From Haliclona indistincta (Eukaryota > Porifera > Demospongiae > Haplosclerida > Chalinidae), in contig OZ024789.1 of NCBI GenBank assembly GCA_964017065.1, forward strand, positions 8,818,703 to 8,882,702: a DNA stretch of 64,000 nucleotides. Direction: 5' to 3'. The notes beneath the pieces were generated by a model. That model made no database searches. It was given only the letters and a program-made list of their open reading frames with translations, and had not been told where the DNA came from. The stretch's first letter is position 1, and every line of letters begins with the position of its first letter. The translations under genes and the position numbers were made by a program. Positions 20,376 through 32,300 of this stretch are shown one piece after another.

Positions 20376-22705
20376 ATGGCGGGGCTAATAGCTGAGCAAG
20401 ATGAGTTGTGTAAGTGTTTGTATACCTGGTCTTCAAGCAGTGATTGTTACTCCTTACAGCGGATGGATGGAGGGAGCCCACTGGTCGCTATGGTCACAGC
20501 ACTGCTGTAGTAGACAATCAAGTCTATCTGTGGGGTGGATACCAGCGTGGAATGCCAGAGGTGCACGATAGCGCTGAGAAGCGTCAGTATTTCTCCAGCG
20601 TGGAGGTGTTCGACGTGAACACTGGTTGCTGGGAGCAGCGACCAACACGTGGACCACCTCCACTGGGAGTACAAGGCTATTCCTGTGTTGCTGTCAGGAA
20701 CGAGCTGCACTATTTCGGTGGTGAGTGTAGTCACAGTGGCTGCTACCACAACAGTGTTCGCTCTCTGAGCACCGCCACCTTGGAATGGAAGATGTTGGCT
20801 CCCTCGACAACAGAGGGTGGGGCACCGATGCAAAAGTACCACTGTGGGATGGTGCACTTCACTGATGGTGAGGAGGACCTCTTATATGTGGTGGGAGGGT
20901 GGGGTCTTGCTGTCCCATCATCACCGCAACATGGAGCACAGTATCGAAAAAAGGAGTACAAGTATAGTGGTGTGTGTACCAATGAACAACACATTTTTTC
21001 TCTATCCACGAGTGAGTACCAAAGAGTCTCATACTAACATAACATTCATGTATGATTTTCTGATACCATCACCACCACCAGATGAATGGTCATCAGTTAG
21101 TATCACAGGACAAGCTCCTCCACCATGCTTTAATTTCACACTAACACCAGTGGAAGGAAACAAGGCTGCTATGTTTGGTGGTCTCAATGGATCGGGCACA
21201 GAATCGGATGATTTGTATATTGCAGAGCTAACAAGACATTCAGTAGTGAGTCAGTTGGTTCACAGGAACTACTACGATGTATTAAAATATACTGCTTATG
21301 TAAATGCTCTCTTAATTAGCAACAGTAAGCATAGTAAAATAATTAGTACAGTCATGCAGTTATTTGTGTATTTCTGCATACAAATTTAAAGCATCTATCT
21401 GCTATGATACATACAAGCCGTTGTTGTTTTAGCTTAGTTTGTTAAAAATAATTGTTGACTTAACCTATAGTTAGTTCCAAAAGCTGCAATTGAGGTGCAT
21501 GATAGCTATTGAACCAATGGGCACTGACAATCGTAATTGTCATGAATTGAGACGTCATGTGCAATTACAAGCTGTGTTTCTATTCAGCGGAGAACTGTCA
21601 ACTATACCAGTATCATAATTATTAATGGTTTGCAACTAGTAATTGATTAACTAAATTACAGGGCGCTTACCTACACAAACAAACATACTAATACAACTAA
21701 CATTCTCAGTACGTAGTTCCACAGTGTTTTCCTCATCTACTGCACATGCATGTCTACAGGCTTCCTGTTCTTGTCTAGCAAGTACTAATAATTAAGTTTA
21801 ACCCTCTTTTTCCAGTATAGAACCAGACTGCACTACAAACGTGCAACAAAATGATAATTTTGGGTACAGTTATAGGCAGGCTGATGTCCTTAAAAAGATA
21901 CACATGTAGAATCTGCTAGATAATTGCACTGTCTGCAGCTGATTATTTTTAGTTAAAATTGTCAACTTTCAAGGTTGTTTTACTTTATAGAAATGGAATA
22001 AAATCAAAAAACCTCTGAATTTGTGGGGCTCAATGACTGCTGTCCAATGGCCGGAGAGAAGATATGCTCATGCTGCATCACACATTGCTGGTCCTGTGTT
22101 TGTGGTAGCCGGAGGATCCTATGACCATTTCAGTCGAAATGATATTTGGTTATGTGACTTCTCCACAAAGATTTGCAAGAAGGTACAGTGAACACACAAA
22201 ATTTTTAATGGTGTACCATAAATTTTTTTGGAGAATTTGAATAATCACAATACATTCGAGCACAAAATGAACTTGCAAAATTTATAATACAAAATAACTA
22301 TTACTGATGACCTGTGTATATCTTTTTAGCTGCCGAAACTACCTCATTCAGTGACAGAACGTGAATATCACTCAGTGTCAGCATTTCATTTAGAAGCCAA
22401 CTGTGTCTGGATACTAGTGTTTGGTGGAATTGCTGATGACCCGGACAAGGCTGACACTGCTATTATTGAGCTAAGTGAGTATAATACTGCTGCATGATTA
22501 TATTATTGTGCAGAACTGCATAGTTTGCAAATGGTCATGCAGCTAGTTGTTGTGCTTGCTCGTAGCACAGGTGGTTATATTGATCCTCCTTACAGTCCAG
22601 GACACTAGTGGGCAGTGGTGTGTGGAGAGAGTGATGGAAAGAGAGACACTGAGCAGCAACACAGAGCTTGAGGAAGATGATGGAATCAAAGAGTCACTAG
22701 TATAA
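20376..22705 (+). CDS. Kelch-repeat protein (short paralogue)
   Basis: Six exons: 20376-20409, 20460-21011, 21082-21245, 21991-22182, 22330-22474, 22596-22705. They sum exactly to 398 codons plus stop. The protein starts MAGLIAEQDEL and carries Kelch blades: RYGHSTAVVDNQVYLWGGY, GYSCVAVRNELHYFGGE, YHCGMVHFTDGEEDLLYVVGGWG, AAMFGGLNGSGTESDDLYI, RYAHAASHIAGPVFVVAGGSYDHF and HSVSAFHLEANCVWILVFGG. This fits a six-bladed beta-propeller, usually a protein-interaction module. It stops shortly after the propeller with an acidic tail. The tandem paralogue at 23017 continues into a death domain, so this copy is a shortened or scaffold form. Confidence 0.9.
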
Positions 22706-23016
22706 GGAAACAATCGCAATAAAATCTAGAAACTTTATCTTTGCTACAAAGACTATTATTAGCACTCAAGTTGATTTCTGTCAGTTGCCTAAAATCGTTG
22801 ATAAAATACAATGACTGTTTGATATCAATTCAAATTAGGGATTAATCTACATGTACTGATGTAGCATACATGCTGTTCTCCATTGTAAATATTATTCATC
22901 TTGGGCGGGACCAGATCCGGATATGGATATACTTGATTATTTTGTGTAACGCCCACGTTATGACTCATATGACCCTCGAGGGATATTGACAGTGCAGTCT
23001 GTTTCTCTAAAACTTT

Positions 23017-26000
23017 ATGGCGGGGCTAGCGGCTCAGCAAAGTGAGTTGTGTTAGTATACGCACTCGCAGTTTTGATTGTTACTCTTCGCAGCTGATGAA
23101 TGGAGGGAACCTCCTGGTCGCTATGGTCACACCACTGCTGTTGTTGGCCATCAACTTTACCTTTGGGGTGGATACCAGGATAGAGTAGTGCCAGAGGTGC
23201 ACGATGATGCTGAGAAGCGTCAGTTTTTCTCCAGCGTGGAGGTGTTCGACTTGAACACTGGTTGCTGGGAGCGGCGCACCACTAGTGGAACACCTCCACT
23301 GGGAGTGGTGGGCTATTCCTGTGTTGCTGTCAGGAACAATGATCATCATGAGCTGCACTATTTCGGTGGTGAGTGTGCTCGTTGTGGCAGATTAAGCCGC
23401 TTCCACAACAGTGTTCACTCTCTGAACACCTCCACCTTGGAATGGAAGACGTTGGCTCCCTCAACAACAGAGGAAGGGGCACCAATGAAGAAGTACCACT
23501 GTGGAATGGTGCATTTCGCTGACATTGTTGATGAACAGGTCCAGGAGGACTTCTTGTACGTGGTAGGAGGGTGGGGTCTTTCTATCCCATCATCACAACA
23601 ACCTGGAGCACAGTATCGAAAAAAGGAGTGCATATATAACGGTGTGTGTACCAATGAACAACACATTTTCTCTCTGACAACAAGTAAGCAGCTGGCGTTA
23701 AAGATTCGTTAGCTTCTTTTCATCATTATTTTACTGACACCTCTAGATCGATGGTCATCAGTTAGTATCACAGGACAAGCTCCTCCACCATGCTTTAATT
23801 TCACACTTATATCATTGGAAGTTAATAGGGCTGCTATGTTTGGCGGCCTCAATGGATTGGGCACAGAATCCAACGAATTGTACATAGCAGACCTCAAGAG
23901 AAATTCAGTGGTGAGTGTGGTCAATGAGGAACAAGTTTCCAGGAAAGATATGTATTGATGCAACTGCCATAACAATCATTCTGTGTAATACAAGGTGCTC
24001 TATTAATTTGGAAAATTCATGTATGCATGGTTGGAGCTGTTGTTGATCTAAGCATAGCTGAGCTTGCTGATGTTAATCAGCAGAAACCACAATGATTGTT
24101 GACATCATTGTTGTAGAGGTTGTGTCGTACAGAAGCTACAAGCTGTTGCAAACAGAAGCTAAAGTGTACTCAGGGGAACTACATGTACAAGCTGATTTGT
24201 TGACTAACCGTTGTACAGAGAAGCTGTTTACTGTGCTTGCACAATGGAAAAAAACATTGCAGTGAAGACTTGTACATACAAACAGTAGTTTTATAGCATT
24301 ACAAGAAGCAACTCCCAAAGGTATTGCATTTATAATTCTGGTAATTCCTCTTCTGAATTCCAGAATTGGAGCAAGATCAAGAAATCCTCTGGTCTGTTGG
24401 GGTCAGGTGTCCGATGGCCCGAGGGGAGATATGCCCATGCTGCATCGCACATCGATGGTCCTGTGTTTGTGGTAGCCGGAGGATCCTACGACCATTTCAG
24501 TCGCTGTGATATGTGGTTGTGTGACACCAAGACAAATAATTGTAAAAAGGTACAATTAGATGAACTATGCACTTATCTCCTCTGTACTGATTGTGTATAG
24601 AGAGGTTAAATCATGATAATTGACTAGGGTAGTTAAACAGAAGCCATATGAGCTAAGGTTTCCTCAACAACCAGTAACCACTGTAAACTTTTCCTGCATG
24701 GCTATGCAGTAATTTGAAACCATCTGTCATAATAAAAACCATATGTCGCTGATATGTCCATACTAATTAAGCTAGACTGCTAGTTATTTTAGCTACATGT
24801 ATGCCCAGCAATACTCGTGTACATTCTCGGTACTTCTAACTAAGTCCTGTTCACTTTTTAGCTCTCACCTCTACCTCGCTCGCTGACAGAGCGTGAATAT
24901 CACTCGGTGTCAACGTTTTGTATAGGGGCCCACTGTGTCTGGATACTAGTGTTTGGTGGAATTGCTGATGACTCGGACAAGGCTGACACTGCTATTGTAG
25001 AACTAAGTGAGTACCTTGCCTTGGATTGGGAACAGTGTAGACTATCACCCATTTTACATAGATAGTGCTAATCACAATTGATCCCACAATAATAAGACGG
25101 CTGCTTGTACATTTGACCTGTGTACCGCACGTGCACTCACACAAACAAAATTTGCAAATGAAAGGATATGGCCCTTAATGCCCAGTTCCATATCCTGGTG
25201 GTAATGATATACTGTATTATACCCTGTTTCTGAAGAAACCCGGATGCTACTTCTGTTGCGTGCCCAGCAGGAAGAACTAGCCTTGGGACCATGGCGGCAC
25301 TCACTGGGAGAGGCACAGTACTACCGTGGACTCCTTCATAGGCGGCACAGTCACTCTCACAGTCAAGGATCGTTGTCCATTCCAGCATGAAGCCTAGTAA
25401 TGTTTTACAGATGGAATGCAGGATGTTTTTTTCTTGATTCGAACCAGGTGTCCGTGGGTTGTGAGCCCAAAGGACTCTATAAAGCATAAAATTGTGCAGT
25501 AATTGTGTAATTGTGTAGTAACATTATTCACATACTTTAACTAATGAAATGGTCTGAGGTCAATCGTGCCTATTATTCCCGGAATAAATGCTCTATAACA
25601 ATAGTTACGTAATAATCTCCTCCATACAGTCCAGGACACTAGTGGGCAGTGGTGTGTGGAGAGAGTGATGGAGGGAGAGGCACTGAGCAGCATCACAGAT
25701 TACCAGGAGAGACTAAGAGAGGCTAGACTGCTACTCACTCCCAAAGGAGACAGGAAAAAGGAAGACAAACCAAGACAAAAAGTCCAACTACTTCGTCATC
25801 AGGTGACAATAATGACATCAAGGATTGCAATGAGTGATTGGATGTGTTTTTTCAACAGCAACTGAGTGTATCATCTTTTCAAGCAGAAGAGGAGCAGATT
25901 CAAGTAACTGATACATCAATGTCAACTAGTAAGCTGTAAAATCAAAAGTTATGCAAAAAAATCTTTTTTTTCGGTCAGCTGATCTTTCGATTGACAACCT

Positions 26001-26265
26001 GATGGTCCAAGTTGCAAACAAGCTACCAACCAAGTGGTACCAAGTAGGGATGCAGTTGGGTATTGAGACAGCAGCACTGGATGGGTTTAAGGCACAGAGC
26101 AGTGATCAATCTGAGCTATATATGAGAGTGTTTGAGCAGTGGAAGAGTGAAGCAACAGTTCCCTACACATGGGATACTATCATCAACACTTTAGAGAAAA
26201 TTAGCGAAGGTAGTACAGCCGCTGAGATCAAAGAATGGCGGAATACAGAACAAACTGAACTGTAA
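23017..26265 (+). CDS. Kelch-repeat / death-domain fusion protein
   Basis: Eight exons: 23017-23041, 23093-23683, 23747-23910, 24364-24549, 24862-25006, 25630-25802, 25859-25928, 25979-26265. They sum to 546 codons plus stop. It begins MAGLAAQQ and has the same six Kelch blades as its neighbour. A charged linker follows (about residues 370-450, rich in E, R and K). The last exon is a death-fold domain: LSIDNLMVQVANKLPTKW, YQVGMQLGIE, FEQWKSEA, TWDTIINTLEKI. Death domains are homotypic adaptor modules in apoptosis and innate-immune signalling. The fusion suggests the propeller senses a partner and the death domain recruits a complex; this is inference. Start and splice sites match the paralogue. 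Confidence 0.9.
25137..25495 (-). mobile_element. Possible tRNA-derived SINE in Kelch-death intron
   Basis: Read on the minus strand from about 25490, the sequence contains GGGCTCACAACCC, which can form an anticodon arm with loop CTCACAA (CAC). It is followed by GGTTCGAATC, a good B-box/T-loop match. The 5' half of a tRNA is not visible. The body runs to about 25137. I infer a degenerate tRNA-like head on a SINE inside intron 5, not a functional tRNA. The minus-strand ORF across it (25487-25137) is probably chance. Confidence 0.4.
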
Positions 26266-26370
26266 TGACCGTAACTTAGTGCAATGTGTATCACTGTTAT
26301 TTTTTGGAATTGCCGCGTTTTTCTATTTTTAAGTGATAGGTGTGGTTATTACAGATATTGGAAGCCAGCA

Positions 26371-29300
26371 ATGGCGGCACGACACCCTGAACGTTTCAGT
26401 CAATCCGAGGCAATAGCGCAGCATTATGGCGTTGGAAAGCGAGGTGGACATCCAGGAGAAGATGGACAGCGAGCCAGAGCAAGCTCTACAACGAAGGAGC
26501 CGTTGGAAACCCAGCCAAAGTCGAAGGACACCTCCAACCGCGTGGAATGGCCGTTGTTTGAAAGTCCAGCCGTGTCGCGCATGCAGATCACTGGATTCGA
26601 GATGCTGAACGGATCAGTGGTGAGTTTGGAGGCAGAAGGGGTCGAACAGCGTGTTTGGGCTCATAGCTAGGTTGCTACTTTGCTGGTTTGTATATATGCC
26701 TGCTTTCAATTTTGTGTTCTCTTGCCTGTCGTAGTACTATGTTGTGGACGTGTTCTTGGCTGACTTTCAATGGACAGTAGTGAAGAGTCATGATGAGTTT
26801 CTGGAACTGCACAGAGAAGTGAGCATTGTTGTCAATTACACATCACAACTTTCTCTCTCTCTCTCCCTCCCTTACTCCCTCCCTTACTCCCTCCCTTACT
26901 CCCTCCCTTACTCCCTCCCTTACTCCCTCCCTCCCTCCCTCCCTCCCTTACTCCCTCCCTCCCTCCCTCCCTCCCTCCCTCCCTCCCTCCCTCCCTCCCT
27001 CCCTCCCAGCTTGTTGATGTTCTAGGGATCGAGTACTCGTTGTTTCCTCAGAGGCCTTGGTTTGGAGGAATGAAAAAGGAGAAACTATTTCAAATGCAGT
27101 ACAAGCTCGACCTCTATCTTATCAGCATAATGAAATATTTCTCTCGACCTCCTCGTGCTCTCCTAAATTTTCTCGAGTACCAGTACAACGTGAGTTTAGT
27201 TCTATTTAGAGCTCACTCACTAGCTTGCGAGTATGTTTTTTTTGCACATATTTAAAGTTTGTAAACAGCGTCCATGTGATGTTTTGTATGCTCTCGAGGC
27301 AAGCCTTGATTATTGGTTTAGTACACTACTGCCCATGAGCAAGTTTATACTCCCACGCGAGCCTGCTATAGCTAAATAATGATTATTCTTAGCTCAATGA
27401 AACATCTGCCGGTTGTTTTCATCATTTATAAATATTTGTTTTGAATGTGAATGCTAATTAGTCCCTTTGAGCAGGTGTTTGAATTCAATGTGTAGGCTTA
27501 CCTGTACAGCGAATTTCAATTGCGTTTAAACATGGCGTGTTCCGTGAAAGCACTGCCTAGCCCTTTGTGTAGCTCTGTGAGACACGTAACATGTTCAGAC
27601 GAATTGTAAAGAACAGGCAGACGTCACTTGAACAGTTCCGTGGTTTTGCTTTCACGGGGGGGGGGGGGGGGGGGGGAGCACGCCATGTTCAGACACAATT
27701 GAAATTCGTTGTAGAACTTGTAGGAAATTTTTGTCTTGAATTTTCCCTCTGTCAAATTACTTCACGTGAATTACGTCACATAAAAATACACGTGAGTTAA
27801 TATTTTGCGTGTTTAATCCGTCATATGGACTGACGATGATAATAATTATTATTATTCTACCGCTGAAAATTTAAATGTCAATCTATGTTAGAATCACTTT
27901 TAAGTAACCTTTTATGCTGTGGCTGTGTCAGGCTATCCTAGCAGCAGTGACTGAGCAACTGTAATTGACTAATGCTTTGGTTTCAATTGCAAAAGCTTGT
28001 ATTGCCAGAAAATTACATTTGGTCGTTATGATGCTCACATACCTTAGCAACATGTTATTTATTTTGTTGACTATGCAATCAATGCTGTTAATTGCAATCA
28101 TACTCTCATGAATTTACATGTGGTTATTATTGTGTTTACAAGAGATAAGAATTAGCACTGATTAGCAAATGAAGTCCTAAGATGATACTACCTATAGTAA
28201 TATGGGGTGTACCATAGACTCTACTACTATACAGTTTTACCACTTGAAGCTTTGGGATTCCCTTTCAGTTTCTTAGATCCTTCACACTCTGTCTACCAAG
28301 GATAAGAAGACGCCAAAGCGCTTGTGATAGACTTATAATAATGTGTATTCTTTAGAAATGTGTAAGACCGTGATGGTGGTTGATGAACGTCTTTATTTAT
28401 TCACAGGACATTCTGAGTATCACTGAAATACTGTCAGAACTGTTTTATTACAGAGGTGAGTGAGTGAGTGAGTTGGTTGGTGAGTGAGTGAGTGAGTGGG
28501 TGAGTGAGTGACTGACTGACTGACTGTCTGACTGACTATGTAAGTGTATGAGAAGAATTTGTTACATCTCTATCTCCAGGTGATGAGTTCCTTGCTACCA
28601 ACAGCACAGTAGCCTTCAGTCCACTTCAGTTACACTGTGTGTGTCAACGAATGGTCATACCAATACCTTGTGAGTAATCGTGTGAATAAAACAGTGTGTC
28701 TTAGCAACCAGTCAAGGTTTCGTTTAGGAGCGATGGTGTTGTCCCTTGAACTACGTTTATACAAGACCAGTATCTATGCATTTCTTGCCCCTCCCGATTT
28801 TTATCAACGCGTGTTTTGTTCTCTTAGAAACATTCTAGATCATAGCTTTACTACATTGTTGACCATTTTCAGCTGCATTGGATAGCTTTCACATTTAAAC
28901 TTCACTTATCTTATAGCTACAGATGTTAGTGATCCTAGTCATGAGTTTGGTCATCTGCTTGACTTTCTCCAGCACCTGAAACAGCTGAAGGTGACCATCA
29001 TCGCTGCTTGTTTGCTTCATTCTTGTTCTCTCGATCTCTACGCACAGATTTGCCCTCCTACCAAAGAAACATTCAATCTCTCTCCATCGGTCGATTTGAC
29101 CTTTGACCTTCAAATGATGAAATCTTTAGATACCTTAGTAGTAAGTATGGAAAATACTCTCTAATCTTTTACTGAGCTATTCTCTCTCTTCTTCTCTCTG
29201 TCTCTCTCCCTCTCTCCCTCCCTCACTCCCTCTCTCTCTCTCTCTATCTCTCTCTCTCCCTCTCCCTCTCTCCCTCTCTCCCTCCCTCCCTCCCTCCCTT

Positions 29301-32300
29301 TCTATCCCTCTCCCTCTCTCTCTCTCCCTCCCTCCCTTCCTCTCTCTCCCTCCCTTTCTATCCCTCTCCCTCCCCTCCCTCTCTCTCTCTCTCTCCCTCC
29401 CTCCCTTTCTATCCCTCCCTCCCTCCCTGCCTCCTCCCTCTTTCTTCTTTAACAGCTATACTCTGTTGACATGGAGTTGATCACAGGCATCGGCCAGCTA
29501 CCTGACCAAGTAGTCACTCTAGGAGTAAACCACTCACTCTCACAAATCGAGGTACAGTCTGTCATTCACACACACAGGCTCGAGAGCTTACATGTGCTAT
29601 AAAAATAGTGAAAGATCAAATGTATTTATTGTACAAGCACAAGTGCTAGACTCCTGATCAAAAAAGATTGAGGCATGTCTGACATAAAGTTTTTTCTATT
29701 GCAGCGGTTTTATTACTCATTGCAACAGCCACAAAAGCGTAAAGCGTCATCCGTGCCTTATTTGGAAGGTTTATTACATTGCGTGATTTAGATTGAACAC
29801 GGTTGACGCTCTACGGTTGACGCTTTTAGATTGCAAGAAGTAGTGAAACCGCTGTATTATGCTTGCTCTTTGATCAGCATGTTCATGTACTAGTGTAAGA
29901 TCTACAAGACAATTAGTGTCAGAATTCTTGTAAAAATGTGCCAACACAAGCAGCCCTAGATTGCTTCTCTGTGCTCGAGGTCTGGGAGACAGGCTTCACT
30001 TTTTTTCTAATTCCTCCAGGACATCATCTATCTTTGTCATAGCGGTGATCGTGAGACCAGGAGCTGGCCCATGTTGAAAGTGGCAGAGTTTAGTTACAAC
30101 AACTTAACCACCATCGATCATTCACTGGTAAACAAACTGTTTGTGTTTCTAGTACACATTATATTAGGGAACAACCGACCGCGCCTCAGATTTAATAACA
30201 AAACTGCCGGTAATGCTGGAACCACTATGGCAGGGCCAAAAATTGTCCATTGTCCATTATAGAGAGGTTGTCCTCTGGTCAGGTGTACGTGTAGTAATTG
30301 TAGGTACATGTAGAGAGGTGACAGCCCGAGGGGATGTAGAAGTAAATCACTAGTTTACTGATCACAATGCTGTGTACAATGTAGACTCAGTGCAATGAAT
30401 TGGTTGATTTAGGCAAAGATGCTGTTTACAAAAGCGAATGTATTTACATGATCGATATTGTGTAATCTGCATGCAAGTGCTCATTGTTCCGTTCTGTACA
30501 GAAATGTGCTCCCAATCTTGAAGTGCTCAATCTCAGTCACAACGTGATAACAGATGTTGACAATCTACTGGTTTGTAGAGAGACACACCCACAAACGCTC
30601 ACTCATTCACTCAATCATTCTCTCAGTCACCCACTCACTCACTCCCTCAGTCACCCACTCACTCACTCCCTCAGTCACCCACTCACTCCCTCAGTCACTT
30701 ACCCACTCACTTGATCATTCTCTCACTCATCCACCAAACCACGTCATTTGACTATTTTGTCCTCTTTTTTCAGTATTATCCTCATCTCCGAGTACTGGAT
30801 CTTAGTTGGAATGTGATCAACTCACTGAATGGACTGAACCAGAGACTAGGAAACATCACAACACTGGGTCTAGCAGGGAATAAAGTGGTGTCTTTAGAGG
30901 GTGAGTGAGTGAGGGAGTGAGTGAGTGGGTGGGTGAGTGAGAGAGAGAGAGAGAGAGGGAGAGAGAGTGAGTGAGTGAGTGAGTTTGTGAGTGAGAGCAA
31001 GAGTATATAATTAAGAAGAGTGTCGAACGTAGCATACCCGCGTACAATATCTGTGTGGAAAGTAACGTGACACGCACGTGAGTAATCGCCACAAATGTGT
31101 CAGTAATTTTTTAGTATATTATCATCTGTTACGTTTGCGAGGGGACGTGGCCAAGTATCAGTACAGCCACCGATCCGCGCCGACAGCGCGCCTATAGAGC
31201 TGCAGAATTCAGCGTCATTCAGCTCACGTGCGTGTCACGTTACTTTCCACGCAGATATTGTACGCGGGTGAGTGAGATAGTTAAACCACAACATACTGTA
31301 CTGTACATGTATATAAATCAAGTGAGTTGTGTGTTGTGTAAGTACATGTATAGTTCAAGAGTGTACATTGATCAAAGTTTCATTTTTCATTTCAGGTATT
31401 GAGAAGTTGTATTCTGTTATTAGTCTGGACATTCAAAACAATCTCATTGAGGATGTGAGTCTGTAGTCACTTTGGTACACAACAAGATTCCATATTAACA
31501 TGTATATGTTGTGCGCAAACTATGGATCGGGACAATCCATGGATTGCGCTGCCCAAAGTATGGATCCGTGCTTTGCGCAACAATCCATGGATTGTCTGCT
31601 CAATCCATGGATCGCGCAAACGAGGGACTCGAAGTATGGATCTCGGCCAAACCATTGATGCATGGACGCTCATGAGAAGCGGAGGACTCTGGCTACAAAA
31701 CCACTGACGTTTGTCACTGAAGCACCTCCGGCAGCAATGCTGTTCAACTTGATTGCCTATAGTATTCTAGCTAATAAACATTTATACCTGAGGCAGCAAG
31801 GTTGAGTTACATGAGATGAATGATTATGGTTGTATGAGTCTTGAGTTCAGGCTGTACTAGCTGGCAGAGCCGCATGCAGTGATCACACTAGCAATAGAAG
31901 ACCTCGTGTAGCATCTTCTATAGATATCCCAGGGTTCTTCTCAGTTCAATATTGCTAGTATTACAGCCTACAATATTAGCAGAGATAGTTCATTGCAAGT
32001 CATGATAATACTTCTCTGAAGAGAACATCGTGTGCCAGACGAAAAAACTGCATACCATTCAGTGGAAGACTACCTGACTCTTCCTGCTCCATGCTGTTTT
32101 CTTGGCTGATAAACACAATAACTTGAGTTCCTCAGTCCAAGAGCTGCACATGGGTAATCTAATAGGCGAAATCCACGAGACTTCAGCCAGAAATTTCTCT
32201 CCTCAGTCTTACCGTTCGCCAGCCGAAACATAAGCAACGATTTCCTTTCCTTTCTCTCGACTGATCACCTTTCTTCTTTTGCATGAATGCTTGACACATG

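Noticed and set aside
25430..25495. Functional tRNA gene
   Set aside because: Only anticodon-arm and B-box-like pieces are present; the acceptor stem, D-arm and T-stem pairing fail.
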